A stretch of 64,000 nt of DNA, from assembly GCA_026645935.1 (NCBI GenBank), contig JAPKMP010000005.1, forward strand, positions 62,001 through 126,000, given 5' to 3'. Below, piece after piece: positions 52,624-62,239 of the stretch. The notes beneath the pieces are model-generated. The model made no database searches, was not told where the DNA came from, and saw only the letters and a list, made by a program, of their open reading frames with translations. The DNA is from Candidatus Villigracilaceae bacterium. Lineage in GTDB: Bacteria > Chloroflexota > Anaerolineae > Anaerolineales > Villigracilaceae. The translations under genes were made by a program, and so were the position numbers. Position 1 is the stretch's first letter. Every line of letters starts with the position of its first letter.

Positions 52624-53963
52624 ACCTGGTACCCCATACAATCCGCAACGATGGATTCGAGTCTTCGTTCCAGAACCGTGTAGGAAAAATAACGTTTGGC
52701 GAGTTGGTAATTCGTCTCCGCCCATTCCTGCGATTGCTCGGGATGCTTCAATGCATGCCGGGTTGCGGTCAGGGTGCTGGTGCTGATGAAACCATCGAAC
52801 CAGAGCGTGTGAAAGCCCTTCGGTTTGATATCCACTTCGTAGATGGAATAGTTGTTGACCAGGATCAGCCGTTTGTAATACACCGCTTCCAGGAAGGCGT
52901 TGCCAAAGCCTTCGATATTCGATGGATAAGTAACCAGGTCTGCATGCGGATATACGTCGCCCAGCGTATAAATTTTTTGCCCGTCCTTCGTGGTTCCGCG
53001 CCGGTCTTGCACCTGATCCGACTCAAAACGGACGGAAACATCCAGCAAATGGGCGTACTCGTGGACGCGATGTTCATAGTCCGAGCCTTCGTCGCCGCTG
53101 GCGTGCGAGATGATGAGTTTTGCGGGCAGGTCGAGACGGCGCATCAACTCGATGGCGTGTTCGATCCCCTTGCGTTGAATGACGCGCGTCGGTTGCAGGA
53201 AGAAGTATTCACCGTCGCCGATCCCAAAGTCCGCGCGAACGGTCCGGGTGTATTCGTCGGGCGGAGGCGGGGGAGAGTCAAAGTCCATCACGTTGGGTAT
53301 CACACGCGCGGAAACTCCATATCGCGACGCAATTTGCTGGGACTGAATCGAGTTGATGACAACATGCCGGATGGAAGGCAGATTGGGCGGGAACGCCGCG
53401 GCAAGATAATCGCCGACACAATTGACCTGGAAGCGTTGACGTTCCCAATGAAAGTCGTGGTGGTGTGAAATGGTGGGATAACCCGTCTCCGCGATGAATT
53501 CAGTGATGGCCAGCCCCAACGGAATGTTAAGCGGGATGGTGAGCGCGTTTTCAACGACCAGAATCTCGAGGTCGAACTTGCGCGCATATTTGTACAACTC
53601 TTCCTTGAAGCGTTCCTTCAATTCGTTGATACGCTTCGTCATTTGCGGCGGGCGGACGTAGATGGAGAAAAAGTCCTTGTGCAGGTCTTCCATTTCAGGA
53701 TGCGACGCCCGCGCCTCCTTCATGACGGTCCAACTGCCGGAATACGCCATGTGGTTGATTTCATCGATCGCAGGATGTCGATAATACGCTTCGGGCACGA
53801 CGTAGGATTGGTCCGCGTTTCGGTCGCATTCGCCTGCGAAGTAAAAACACTTATGGCCAAGCCGCTCCAGCACTGTCACCCATTTCTGGGTTTCAAGCGA
53901 GACCCCGTCTGTGCCTGCAAAACGGGTTGAGATAAAACCGATGTTATGGGAGGAAGGGTTCAT
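52620..53963 (-). CDS. GT4 family glycosyltransferase B
   Basis: 447 residues. NIGFISTRFAGTDGVSLETQKW starts the acceptor half; PTISHHHDFHWERQR and VIPNVMDF belong to the centre, and FFLQPTRVIQRKGIEHAIELMRRL with TYPSNIEGFGNAFLEAVYYK is the donor site. It is related to trehalose-synthase-like and mannosylglycerate-type GT4 enzymes. AGAGG precedes the ATG. Coupled to GT4 A by ATGA overlap, so both probably act on one product. Confidence 0.88.
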   Translation of the reverse strand: MNPSSHNIGFISTRFAGTDGVSLETQKWVTVLERLGHKCFYFAGECDRNADQSYVVPEAYYRHPAIDEINHMAYSGSWTVMKEARASHPEMEDLHKDFFSIYVRPPQMTKRINELKERFKEELYKYARKFDLEILVVENALTIPLNIPLGLAITEFIAETGYPTISHHHDFHWERQRFQVNCVGDYLAAAFPPNLPSIRHVVINSIQSQQIASRYGVSARVIPNVMDFDSPPPPPDEYTRTVRADFGIGDGEYFFLQPTRVIQRKGIEHAIELMRRLDLPAKLIISHASGDEGSDYEHRVHEYAHLLDVSVRFESDQVQDRRGTTKDGQKIYTLGDVYPHADLVTYPSNIEGFGNAFLEAVYYKRLILVNNYSIYEVDIKPKGFHTLWFDGFISTSTLTATRHALKHPEQSQEWAETNYQLAKRYFSYTVLERRLESIVADCMGYQV

Positions 53964-53991
53964 GAATTGCCTCTAATATGGCGCTACTCCG

Positions 53992-54036
53992 GTGGTTGAG
54001 TGGTGGCGCGATTTGCGCCACGTATCGAAACCACCA
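53992..54036. repeat. GGTGGTT...AACCACC palindromic repeat
   Basis: Outer arms GGTGGTT / AACCACC enclose an inner perfect hairpin GTGGCGC-GATTT-GCGCCAC. It sits between the phosphorylase and GT4 B genes in a minus-strand run. A REP-type unit; no T-run at once after it on the minus strand. Confidence 0.7.
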
Positions 54037-54089
54037 GTAATAGAGAGTATTTTTTTACGTTGTAGTCTCGAACGGCGGACAAGCACCGC

Positions 54090-55766
54090 TTACTCGACAA
54101 CCGGATTATTCTTTAGCCAAAGGATTTGATACGGCTCCAGCGCAATTTGGTTTTTGTTCACGGAAAACGAAACCGCTTTCTGGCTGACATTATGCAAGCA
54201 CAACATGCGCGACAAACGGTCTGGAGATATTCGCTCCACGACGAAAACAGCAGGATGGAGGTCGTGGATGACCTGCGTCCCATGTGGATGAAATGCGGAC
54301 GAAGAGCTTCTCGTCTTCAGCAATTGACTGAATTTTGAGAAAACTTTCGAGCGTAGGGAGGTTTCATCTACAAATTGATTTTGCAGTTCGTCGAACTGCA
54401 ATTTTTCGCGATTGATGGTGCGATTGCGCCCGGTCTGCTTTACGCCTTCGATCCAGCCGCGCGAGCCGAAGAGACTGTGGAAGTAAATTCCCGGCACGCC
54501 GATGATGGATAGCATGATGGCTTGCGCAGCGATGAAACGGTTGATTTGTAAATCGAGTGTTTCAAAACCCGCTCCCGCCGCCTTGAGCAATGCGGGATTG
54601 GAAAGCGCATCGAAGTAATTGATGTTCATCTCATACGGACTCTGCGTCCCGTCCGCGTTGTGCTTATACGAGATTAACCCGCCGTGTTCGAGCGTCTTGT
54701 TCACGAGCATCTCGAAGTCGGCGTTCGACAGGATTCCACGCGCGGGATTCAGTCCGATCCCGTCATGTGAGGCGAGGAAGTTGAAGAAAGTGGTTTTGTC
54801 CGAAGGCAGGGTCAATGTCCGCGCCCAGTCCGATAAGATGCGCGCATCGCCGGTATGGAAGGCGTGGAGAGTCAACGGAGGCAAGGCAAAGTTGTAAACG
54901 AGTTGTGCTTCATTCGTACCATCGCCGAAGTAGGAAATGTTATCGCTGTGCGGCACATTGGTTTCGGTGATGAGCTGCACATGCGGCGCGGCTTCGTTCA
55001 GCGCTGCACGCAAGAATTTAACGACTGCGTGCGTCTGCGGAAGGTGGATGCAGGTGGTGCCAATCTCTTTCCAGAGATATGCAATCGCATCGAGGCGGAT
55101 GAAGGTCGCGCCGCGTTCGGCATACAGCAAAAGAATATCGAGGATTTCAAGCAGGATTTCGGGATTATTGAAATTCAGATCGATCTGGTCGGCGCTGAAG
55201 GTTGTCCACACTTTTTTCTCGCCGGATGGAGTTTTGAAAGACGTGAGCAATGGCAACGTCCGCGGACGGACGACCTGCGAAAGATCCGGCTCGCCTTCGA
55301 CAGTGATGAAATAATCCTTGTAGTGCGGGTCGTCTTGCAGGAATCTCTGGAACCAGTCGCTTTTGGAAGAGATGTGATTGATGACGCCATCGAACATCAG
55401 GCGGAAGTTTTGCATGGACGAAACGTCATCCCATGTGCCGAGCGCAAGATCAATCTGACGATAATCCACCACAGAGAAACCATCATCCGATGTCCAAGGG
55501 TAGAAAGGAAGGATGTGAATGCCGCTGATCATCCCGGATAAGTGAGCATCACAAAAAGTCTTTAGTGTCTGCAATGGCTTTTCATTTGCGCTTTGAACCT
55601 GATCGCCATACGTGATGAGAATCGAATCGCGTTCGGTCAATCCATTGAATTGCGGCTTAATGCGCGGACGATATTCCCTCAATAATTGCCGGGTTCGTTC
55701 AAGCAGACGCGCAGAGATGCTTCCCCCGTAAAGAAATTTGAGCAGGTCCAATAGTTTTTCAGTCAT
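54090..55766 (-). CDS. GH13_18 phosphorylase (sucrose/glucosylglycerate phosphorylase-like)
   Basis: 558 residues, a (beta/alpha)8 barrel. GIHILPFYPWTSDDGFSVVDY starts the barrel, FIRLDAIAYLWKE holds the nucleophile Asp226, LITETN the acid/base Glu268 and ASHDGIG the third Asp. This layout defines subfamily GH13_18, which includes sucrose phosphorylase and the YcjM-type glucosylglycerate phosphorylase. Next to gpgS the latter activity is most plausible: glucosylglycerate plus phosphate to glucose-1-phosphate plus glycerate. GAGG lies close to the ATG. Confidence 0.88.
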   Translation of the reverse strand: MTEKLLDLLKFLYGGSISARLLERTRQLLREYRPRIKPQFNGLTERDSILITYGDQVQSANEKPLQTLKTFCDAHLSGMISGIHILPFYPWTSDDGFSVVDYRQIDLALGTWDDVSSMQNFRLMFDGVINHISSKSDWFQRFLQDDPHYKDYFITVEGEPDLSQVVRPRTLPLLTSFKTPSGEKKVWTTFSADQIDLNFNNPEILLEILDILLLYAERGATFIRLDAIAYLWKEIGTTCIHLPQTHAVVKFLRAALNEAAPHVQLITETNVPHSDNISYFGDGTNEAQLVYNFALPPLTLHAFHTGDARILSDWARTLTLPSDKTTFFNFLASHDGIGLNPARGILSNADFEMLVNKTLEHGGLISYKHNADGTQSPYEMNINYFDALSNPALLKAAGAGFETLDLQINRFIAAQAIMLSIIGVPGIYFHSLFGSRGWIEGVKQTGRNRTINREKLQFDELQNQFVDETSLRSKVFSKFSQLLKTRSSSSAFHPHGTQVIHDLHPAVFVVERISPDRLSRMLCLHNVSQKAVSFSVNKNQIALEPYQILWLKNNPVVE

Positions 55767-55855
55767 CTGCCTCGTGAGAAATATGGATTTGCATGAGGTA
55801 TGCCGAAATTTTTATACCATGAATTGAGGCTTTTGGATTAATTCCCTTTTAAAAA

Positions 55856-55888
55856 AAGCGGCAGTCACCATAAAAGTGACTGCCGCTT
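55856..55888 (-). terminator. Rho-independent terminator of the GH63-like gene
   Basis: AAGCGGCAGTCAC and GTGACTGCCGCTT form a perfect 13-bp stem with a 7-base loop; on the minus strand a run of seven T's follows. It lies 13 bp past the stop. Confidence 0.93.
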
Positions 55889-55901
55889 GATTTGATGGCG
55901 A

Positions 55902-58283
55902 TTACATCTCGACAATACAAGGCGCTTCATCTTTGACGATCACACTTTCGCCGTTCGCAAATGTGACAGTGGTTTGTTCCTGCCCCCTCGCAATGGACAT
56001 GCCTTTGAACTTGATCGTCACCGCAAATGGGAAGAGATTCCGCCCTTCCAGTTTTAGACGCGTGCCGGAAAGGATCGTCACACCCAATGCCTGCATGAAC
56101 AAACCGACCGGCGCGAAACCTGTCAACGAATTGCGTTCGCCTATGCCTGTGCCTTTTTCAGCGTGATAACGTTGATAAAAAGCGCGGTTTTGTTTTAAGT
56201 TCAGAATGACGGCGTTCATCACATGCGCAGTCAGGCGAGTCGCTTCGGCGCGGAAGCCGTAATGCAGCAAGCCTTCACCGAGCAGGAGATTCCACGGCAG
56301 GCTCACACTTAGCGAAACGGTCTCCGCTTCTTTATCCGGCACATCCGGCAGGGAGGGCATTCCGAACGGGCGGTCGAACCGATCCGCGGTCATGAGGTTG
56401 CGCCCGATCATCGCGTACGCGCGTTGTTTTTCGAGCGCGCCCGCCCATAATGGAAGGCCGAGCGTGATATCTTCACCGGTCGTATCAACCACTTTAATGA
56501 TTACTTTATCGTCTTCTTCCAATCCCGTTACGTTGATTCGTCCGATCTTCGAAAACGTCGTTTGTGTGGTGGCGACAAGCCCGCCCGTCCGCCATTGGAA
56601 TTGATGCCCGGCGATGATTTCGCTCTCGCCTTTGGATTTGGTGAAGTATTCGCTGATCTCCACTTCCGGTCGCTTCGCGGCCGGACTTTTGGTTTGAATC
56701 TCAACCAGCAGCCTGACCTGCGTCTCGGAATCAAACCTGGGACGCATCGAACCGTCGCCTTTGCGTTTGGCAATGACCTTGCTCTCGGTCATGACTCCGG
56801 TTTCGCGGTCGCGGTAGGAATAGAAACTGACGCGCGGATTCCAGCCTGCATCGAGTGAATCTTTGAGTTTTTCCGCTTGAGCAAGGATCAAAGATACTTC
56901 TTCATCCGGCTTGCCGAGTTTCCTTCCCATTTTCAACAGCGTTTGCGCTTCGCGATGGAGCATGGCTTCGAGCGACGGGCTGTGGACGAAGGAAACATCC
57001 AGCCCCTGCGACCAGGGATTCCAAACATCGAATAACGGGTTGTCCTCCAGACCGGTCTGCAGAATGTGGTCCCATTCGGGCGATCCGTCGCGGTTGCGGT
57101 CGTGCGCGCCGGAGAACCAGGACCAGAAGAATTTGATCAACTTGGGGAATACATCCGCTAGAAATTCTTCGTCGTTTGTTGCCTGATAATATTTCCAAGC
57201 CATGCTGGCGAGGATGGGCATGGCAAGGAATCGCCCGCGTTGACCGGCGATGCCGGGTTTCCCATCCACTTCCCCATCTTCATTTTGGGTCGAGAAAAAA
57301 TTGAGCAGAAGATTTTTCCCCACCTGTGGCGTGACGTTCAGGATGCTGGAAAGGTAATATGCATCAAGCGCGAATTGACCGCTCCATGCGGGCGGATAAT
57401 CCGTGCCATCGCCTTTGTTGGAATGTCCATGATCGGGATGGCGGGCTTGCACGAAGGATGGATGCGGCAACTGCCCGCTGTGCATGAACAAGGCGTGTGC
57501 GGCTTTCTGGCTGAAGGCAAGTGCGGCATCCCATTCCACATCCCCGGTGCGAATGTCGAGGATCTGGCTTTCATCCAACATTTCGATGCGGGCAAGTTCA
57601 GCCTGCCATGGGCGGGCGGCGGTCTTGCGCGCAAGGTCGAAGCCTTCGGGGATCGTATCGAGCGCGGCTTCGGCGAAGGAAATGGTCCGGGCGGCGCCGG
57701 GACCCAGCTCCAGGTCCAGAATGAGCGAGGCGTGCGGACCGGGTCCGTGTTTGGGTCCGCCCGTCATGAAGATCACGGGGGCGATTCCGCTGGTTTGTCC
57801 CGCTAGGATGTTAACTAATTGTTGTTGGGTGGGGATGATGGATTGCCCATTGAGCGGCGCAAGCACGGCGCAAACTTCGAGTTGAATATTGCGCACCGCC
57901 GTTGTTTTATTCGCGATGGTCACGCGCCCGGCAACGGCGTGAGATTCGGGGACCCAGAAATCCGCGTTGGTTTGGAGGTTTTCGAAGGGAACAAAATCGA
58001 GGGTTAGGAAGTTTGGATAGAAGCGCCGCAGCGACGGTTTCGCGGCAAAAGTGTTAGGGTCTGTAACCGTGTTGGCGCCTTCGGTAAAGCGTAAAAAGAG
58101 GCGCATCGAACGCGCCCGTGAGCCATAGGTGGTGACGATGCCGACTGCCGACCGTTCGGGGTCGTTGCTGCCGATTTCCACCTCCCAGATGTGGTCATTG
58201 GCGTAATCCGGTTTGCATAGACGTGCATCCGCCGCTAGGGTGAGGTAAAGCGGGTCGCCGGGACGGAGGGACCAGTCGCGCAT
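55902..58283 (-). CDS. GH63-like (alpha/alpha)6 glycosidase
   Basis: 793 residues from ATG 58283. A beta-rich N-terminal part (to about 250) leads to an (alpha/alpha)6 catalytic region: PPAWSGQFALDAYYL with an acid candidate, FFWSWFSGAHDRNRDGSPEWDH, and a far C-terminal beta sandwich. The middle and the Asp/Glu positions recall amylo-1,6-glucosidase, GH63 and mannosyl/glucosylglycerate hydrolase groups. Given the gpgS neighbours a hydrolase of glucosylglycerate or a related alpha-glucoside is inferred. It diverges from the MaoC gene and has its own terminator. Confidence 0.75.
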   Translation of the reverse strand: MRDWSLRPGDPLYLTLAADARLCKPDYANDHIWEVEIGSNDPERSAVGIVTTYGSRARSMRLFLRFTEGANTVTDPNTFAAKPSLRRFYPNFLTLDFVPFENLQTNADFWVPESHAVAGRVTIANKTTAVRNIQLEVCAVLAPLNGQSIIPTQQQLVNILAGQTSGIAPVIFMTGGPKHGPGPHASLILDLELGPGAARTISFAEAALDTIPEGFDLARKTAARPWQAELARIEMLDESQILDIRTGDVEWDAALAFSQKAAHALFMHSGQLPHPSFVQARHPDHGHSNKGDGTDYPPAWSGQFALDAYYLSSILNVTPQVGKNLLLNFFSTQNEDGEVDGKPGIAGQRGRFLAMPILASMAWKYYQATNDEEFLADVFPKLIKFFWSWFSGAHDRNRDGSPEWDHILQTGLEDNPLFDVWNPWSQGLDVSFVHSPSLEAMLHREAQTLLKMGRKLGKPDEEVSLILAQAEKLKDSLDAGWNPRVSFYSYRDRETGVMTESKVIAKRKGDGSMRPRFDSETQVRLLVEIQTKSPAAKRPEVEISEYFTKSKGESEIIAGHQFQWRTGGLVATTQTTFSKIGRINVTGLEEDDKVIIKVVDTTGEDITLGLPLWAGALEKQRAYAMIGRNLMTADRFDRPFGMPSLPDVPDKEAETVSLSVSLPWNLLLGEGLLHYGFRAEATRLTAHVMNAVILNLKQNRAFYQRYHAEKGTGIGERNSLTGFAPVGLFMQALGVTILSGTRLKLEGRNLFPFAVTIKFKGMSIARGQEQTTVTFANGESVIVKDEAPCIVEM

Positions 58284-58407
58284 GTCGCCAATTGTACGGG
58301 CAGATGGGCGGGTGGTCAAACAGGTATAATTTATTCTTATAGTCGGATGGTCCTGCAGCCGAATGTTCAAGACCGTCAGTCTAACCAACAAACCAGGAGA
58401 CGAACTC

Positions 58408-58857
58408 ATGGCTGGACTTTATTTCGAAGAATTTTCGGTCGGGCAAACGGTGAAGACCGCTTCACGCACCGTCAGCGAAGATGCCATTTTTAATTTTGCC
58501 GGTCTGACAGGCGACTACAATCAGATTCACACCGACGCCGAATTTGCCAGGACATCGCCCTTCGGTCAACGCGTCGCACACGGACTTTTGGGTTTATCCA
58601 TCGCGACCGGCCTGATCATGCGCACCGGTCTGCTCGAAGGGACCGTGCTCGCCTTCCGCGAAATTCAGGAATGGAAGTTCGTCAAACCGATATTCATCGG
58701 AGATACCATCCACGCCGTGTTGACCGTCAACGAGACCAAAGCCCTGCCACGCATCGGCGGCGGCGCGTTGATCGCGAATGTGGAAGTCCGTAATCAAAGT
58801 GATGAAGTGCTCCAAAAAGGCGCATTGAATTTATTGATGCTGAGCAAACCGAAATAG
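58408..58857 (+). CDS. MaoC family dehydratase ((R)-specific enoyl-CoA hydratase-like)
   Basis: 149 residues, hot-dog fold. LYFEEFSVGQTVKTASRTVSEDAIFNFAGLTGDYNQIHTDAEF contains the catalytic Asp-x4-His dyad of MaoC proteins, and FGQRVAHGLLGLSIATGL is the conserved helix. AGGAG eight bases upstream fixes ATG 58408. It hydrates enoyl-CoA or acts in a similar acyl-CoA step. A TATAAT near 58325 may drive it. Confidence 0.93.
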   Translation: MAGLYFEEFSVGQTVKTASRTVSEDAIFNFAGLTGDYNQIHTDAEFARTSPFGQRVAHGLLGLSIATGLIMRTGLLEGTVLAFREIQEWKFVKPIFIGDTIHAVLTVNETKALPRIGGGALIANVEVRNQSDEVLQKGALNLLMLSKPK

Positions 58858-58864
58858 GAATGTG

Positions 58865-58931
58865 ATTGCGAATCCGCTTCGGGCCGTGTTTTGATATGCC
58901 TCGCAGCTACACGACTGCCAACCCTCGCAAT
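58865..58931. repeat. palindromic repeat remnant (ATTGCGA...TCGCAAT)
   Basis: ATTGCGA (58865-58871) and TCGCAAT (58925-58931) are inverted ends of a 67-bp segment; CCCTCGCAATGAC is the complement of the GTTGCGAGGG start at 49449. No open reading frame inside. Confidence 0.5.
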
Positions 58932-58948
58932 GACAAAATAAACTTGAT

Positions 58949-61900
58949 ATGACTGAAGACGATAACGACAAACTTAAACGATTACTGCGTTCGGAAGATG
59001 AAACCCGGAAGGATTTGGATCCCGCGCCTCCCCCCGGCGGGACGACCGCTTCACGCAAAAAGACGGGAAATACTACACCGATTCTGAATCTTCCCGATCT
59101 CGACGAAAACAACATGCCGCTCCCCAGGCGGGTGGACGAAGTGGACGTGGAAGGCACGCGCGTCACGAATGCCGCCTACGAATCTGCAAAAGAGACAAAG
59201 CCGCCCAGGAAGGCACAGGTCCAGAATCAACGCCCTGCCTATCGACTGCCGGAAAATCAAAGCCCGCCCCGTGCGCATCAAAATCAATATCAAAGGGCTC
59301 CGCTGAGTCCCACATTTGCCGACCACATGGCGCTTTTCTTCGGCTCGATCGGCTCTTCCCTGCGCGGCAACAAGGGATGTCTGGTCCGCGTATTGGTCGT
59401 TTCCTTCTTCGCAATTGTGATTCTCGGCCTGTGCGCCGGTTCAATCCTGGTCTACCAGTACGCCCGGATCGCCAGCGCCTTACCCGACGTCAGCGATCTG
59501 AAGAACCGCACATCGCAATTCCAGACCACGCGCATCCTCGACCGCAATGGACAGGTGTTGTTCGAGCTCCTCGACCCGAACGCCGGGCGGCGCAATTACA
59601 TCCCGCTCAGTGAAATTTCCCCGAACCTGGTCGCGGCGATCATCGCCACAGAAGACAAGGACTTCTACGACAATCCCGGTTTCGATCCCATCGCGATCAC
59701 CCGCGCCTTGTGGGTGAACTATGTCACCCAGGGCGAGGGCGGCGGCGCCTCCACGATCACGCAACAATTGGCGCGCGCGCTCCTGCTCTCTCCCGAAGAA
59801 CGCGCCCAGCGCACCGTCGAACGCAAGACGCGTGAGATCATTCTCGCCGCGGAAATCACCCGCCGTTACTCCAAGGATGAAATCCTCGAACTGTATCTGA
59901 ACGAAATCTATTACGGCAACCTCGCCTACGGAATCGAAGCCGCGGCAAACACCTACTTCAACAAATCCGCCAAGGACTTGACTCTCGGCGAATCCGCCTT
60001 CCTCGCCGGTCTGCCGCAATCACCCGCCGTTTACGACATTTACACCAATCCCGAAGCAACCTTGATCCGCCAACAACAGGTCCTCGTCCTGATGTTCGAG
60101 TTGAGCCAGTTACAGGGCTGCATCGAAGTCAGCAACAGCGAGGAGCGTGTGTGCGTGGACCCGATCGCTGCGACCGAAGCCGCTAATCAAATAAAGAACT
60201 ATCCCTTCATACCACCGGTCTTTGGCGATGCGAAATATCCTCATTGGGTCAATTTCGTCCGCGCCGAGCTGGAGAAACTATACGACGCCCAGACCATTTA
60301 TCGCTCCGGTTTCGTTGTTTACACCACGCTCGACCCCGTGCTTCAAGATCAAGCCCAGCAACTGGTGACGGGTCAAGTCGCAAAGATGGTGGATAGCAAC
60401 GCAAAGAACGGCGCGCTGGTCTCCATGCAACCCTCGACCGGACAGATCCTCGCCATGGTCGGCTCGCCCGATTTTACGAACGCTGCCATCTCCGGCCAGA
60501 TCAATATGGCCATCAGTCCCACGCGCCAGCCGGGGTCCTCCATCAAACCGGTCACGTACGTCGCCGCATTCGAAAAAGGCTGGACGCCCTCCACTTGGAT
60601 CTGGGATGTTCCCTCTCAATTTCCCGATGGTGCCAATCCACCCTATGAACCGCGGAACTATGATGGAAAATTTCACGGCGGTATGACAGTAAGGATCGCG
60701 CTTGCGAATTCCTTCAATATCCCTGCGGTCAAGACGCTTGAGTTCGTCGGCATTTACGATGATCCCAACACGCCCGAAAAGGACGGCATGATCGCCATGG
60801 CCGAACGCCTCGGCATCACCTCCTTCACGAGGGATGATTACGGATTGTCGCTTACTCTGGGCGGGGGCGATGTCAGTTTGATCGACATGACAAGCGCGTA
60901 TTCCGTTTTTGCGAGCAGCGGGAAAAAGATTCCACCGGTTGCGATCCTCAAGATCACGACCTTCGACGGCGAAATTGTTTATGAATATAAAACGCCGGAG
61001 GGTGAGCAAGCCATCAGCGCCGAACACGCTTATCTAATTTCATCCATCCTTTCCGACAATCAGGCGCGTTCGCTCATGTTCGGACCCAACTCTGCATTGA
61101 ACCTTTCCTTCCAGGTCGCCGCCAAAACCGGCACCACCAACGACATCCGCGATAACTGGACTCTCGGCTACACCCCGGACCTTGTCACCGGCGTGTGGAT
61201 CGGCAATGCAGATTACACTCCAATGGTCAGTTCATCCGGCTTGAGCGGCGCGGCTCCCATCTGGTCACAGTTCATGGAATTTGCCGTGCCCTATCTCACC
61301 AACGGCTCCCCCACTCCGTTCAGCCGCCCTGCCGGCATCGTCGATAAAGTTGTCTGCCGTCTCGGCGGGACCGAGCCTTCCAATTTATGTCAATCCGAAT
61401 ACACTGAAATCTTTGCTTCCAACCAATTGCCGCTTCCACACGGGCAGGACCTTGCCCGCCGCGTCCGCATCGATCTATGGACCGGTTTTGAAGCGTCCGA
61501 GGCATGCGATGGTCCTTCGGACGAACAAGTGGTCCTGAATGTAAAAGATCCCTGGGCGCGCAAATGGTTCGAAACCGGAGATGGGAAGAGGTGGCTCGCA
61601 AGCAACGATCTTCCCGAAGACCCCTATTACGCGCCCGAACGTGAATGTCAGGAAGGCGACCCCGAGCCAGAGATCGAACTCGTTTTCAACGACGGGCAGG
61701 TCATTTCCAATCCGGTTTTGGAAGTGAAAGGCACTGCGAGCTCTGATGAAGGCTTCAAAGGCTGGAGGTTGGAATTTGGCATCGGTGAGAATCCCGGTAG
61801 CTGGAACCTGCTTGCCGAAAGCGATAAACCCGTGGAGGATGGAGTCTTCACCGTTTGGAATCTGACCGGCACACCGAACGGGATCATCACCCTTCATTTG

Positions 61901-62095
61901 ACCCTCATCGGTGAACACGCCGAGGTGGACAGGCGCGTCCGACTCAACCTCAGCCTGCCGGTTCCCACCTTGCCTACGTCCACACCGACATTGACTCCCA
62001 CAGAAACTCCGACGCAGGTCATCATTCCGCCCACCGACACGCCAATACTGACGCCATTCCCGACCGATACACCAACTGAAACGCCGACGCCATAG
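58949..62095 (+). CDS. class A penicillin-binding protein (transglycosylase/transpeptidase)
   Basis: 1048 residues. A polar cytoplasmic tail (1-145) and one membrane segment (about 150-170) precede a GT51 domain with ATEDKDFYDNPGFDP near 234 (catalytic Glu), GGASTITQQLARALL and RKTREIILAAEIT. The transpeptidase domain has PGSSIKP with the active Ser near 530 and AKTGTTND near 726. A C-terminal extension (from about 890) has an Ig-like strand set and ends in a Thr/Pro-rich tail. It polymerises glycan and cross-links peptides outside the membrane. The long acidic N-tail and Thr/Pro end are unusual. Confidence 0.95.
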   Translation: MTEDDNDKLKRLLRSEDETRKDLDPAPPPGGTTASRKKTGNTTPILNLPDLDENNMPLPRRVDEVDVEGTRVTNAAYESAKETKPPRKAQVQNQRPAYRLPENQSPPRAHQNQYQRAPLSPTFADHMALFFGSIGSSLRGNKGCLVRVLVVSFFAIVILGLCAGSILVYQYARIASALPDVSDLKNRTSQFQTTRILDRNGQVLFELLDPNAGRRNYIPLSEISPNLVAAIIATEDKDFYDNPGFDPIAITRALWVNYVTQGEGGGASTITQQLARALLLSPEERAQRTVERKTREIILAAEITRRYSKDEILELYLNEIYYGNLAYGIEAAANTYFNKSAKDLTLGESAFLAGLPQSPAVYDIYTNPEATLIRQQQVLVLMFELSQLQGCIEVSNSEERVCVDPIAATEAANQIKNYPFIPPVFGDAKYPHWVNFVRAELEKLYDAQTIYRSGFVVYTTLDPVLQDQAQQLVTGQVAKMVDSNAKNGALVSMQPSTGQILAMVGSPDFTNAAISGQINMAISPTRQPGSSIKPVTYVAAFEKGWTPSTWIWDVPSQFPDGANPPYEPRNYDGKFHGGMTVRIALANSFNIPAVKTLEFVGIYDDPNTPEKDGMIAMAERLGITSFTRDDYGLSLTLGGGDVSLIDMTSAYSVFASSGKKIPPVAILKITTFDGEIVYEYKTPEGEQAISAEHAYLISSILSDNQARSLMFGPNSALNLSFQVAAKTGTTNDIRDNWTLGYTPDLVTGVWIGNADYTPMVSSSGLSGAAPIWSQFMEFAVPYLTNGSPTPFSRPAGIVDKVVCRLGGTEPSNLCQSEYTEIFASNQLPLPHGQDLARRVRIDLWTGFEASEACDGPSDEQVVLNVKDPWARKWFETGDGKRWLASNDLPEDPYYAPERECQEGDPEPEIELVFNDGQVISNPVLEVKGTASSDEGFKGWRLEFGIGENPGSWNLLAESDKPVEDGVFTVWNLTGTPNGIITLHLTLIGEHAEVDRRVRLNLSLPVPTLPTSTPTLTPTETPTQVIIPPTDTPILTPFPTDTPTETPTP

Positions 62096-62181
62096 CATGA
62101 GAATCGGATGAAGAAAATGTTTGGGAGGCAGGACCAGATCCAGGTCCGGGACGAGGCGTGGATTCTTCATTGATTAAGACC

Positions 62182-62210
62182 TTGACTCAAACTCCCTGAA
62201 TCCATATAAT
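62182..62210 (+). promoter_or_regulatory. promoter of rpoC
   Basis: TTGACT (62182-62187), 17-bp spacer, TATAAT (62205-62210). This is the best match to the housekeeping consensus in the window. The message would start near 62217, leaving a leader of about 137 bases. Confidence 0.88.
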
Positions 62211-62239
62211 AGTCCTGTTGGATGTAAAAAACGAGATAA

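Noticed and set aside
51366-53468. Plus-strand ORFs opposite the glycosyltransferase genes
   Set aside because: They are shadows of well-supported minus-strand GT4 and GpgS genes.
53992-54036. CRISPR repeat or array
   Set aside because: Only one palindromic unit, no spacers and no second copy nearby.
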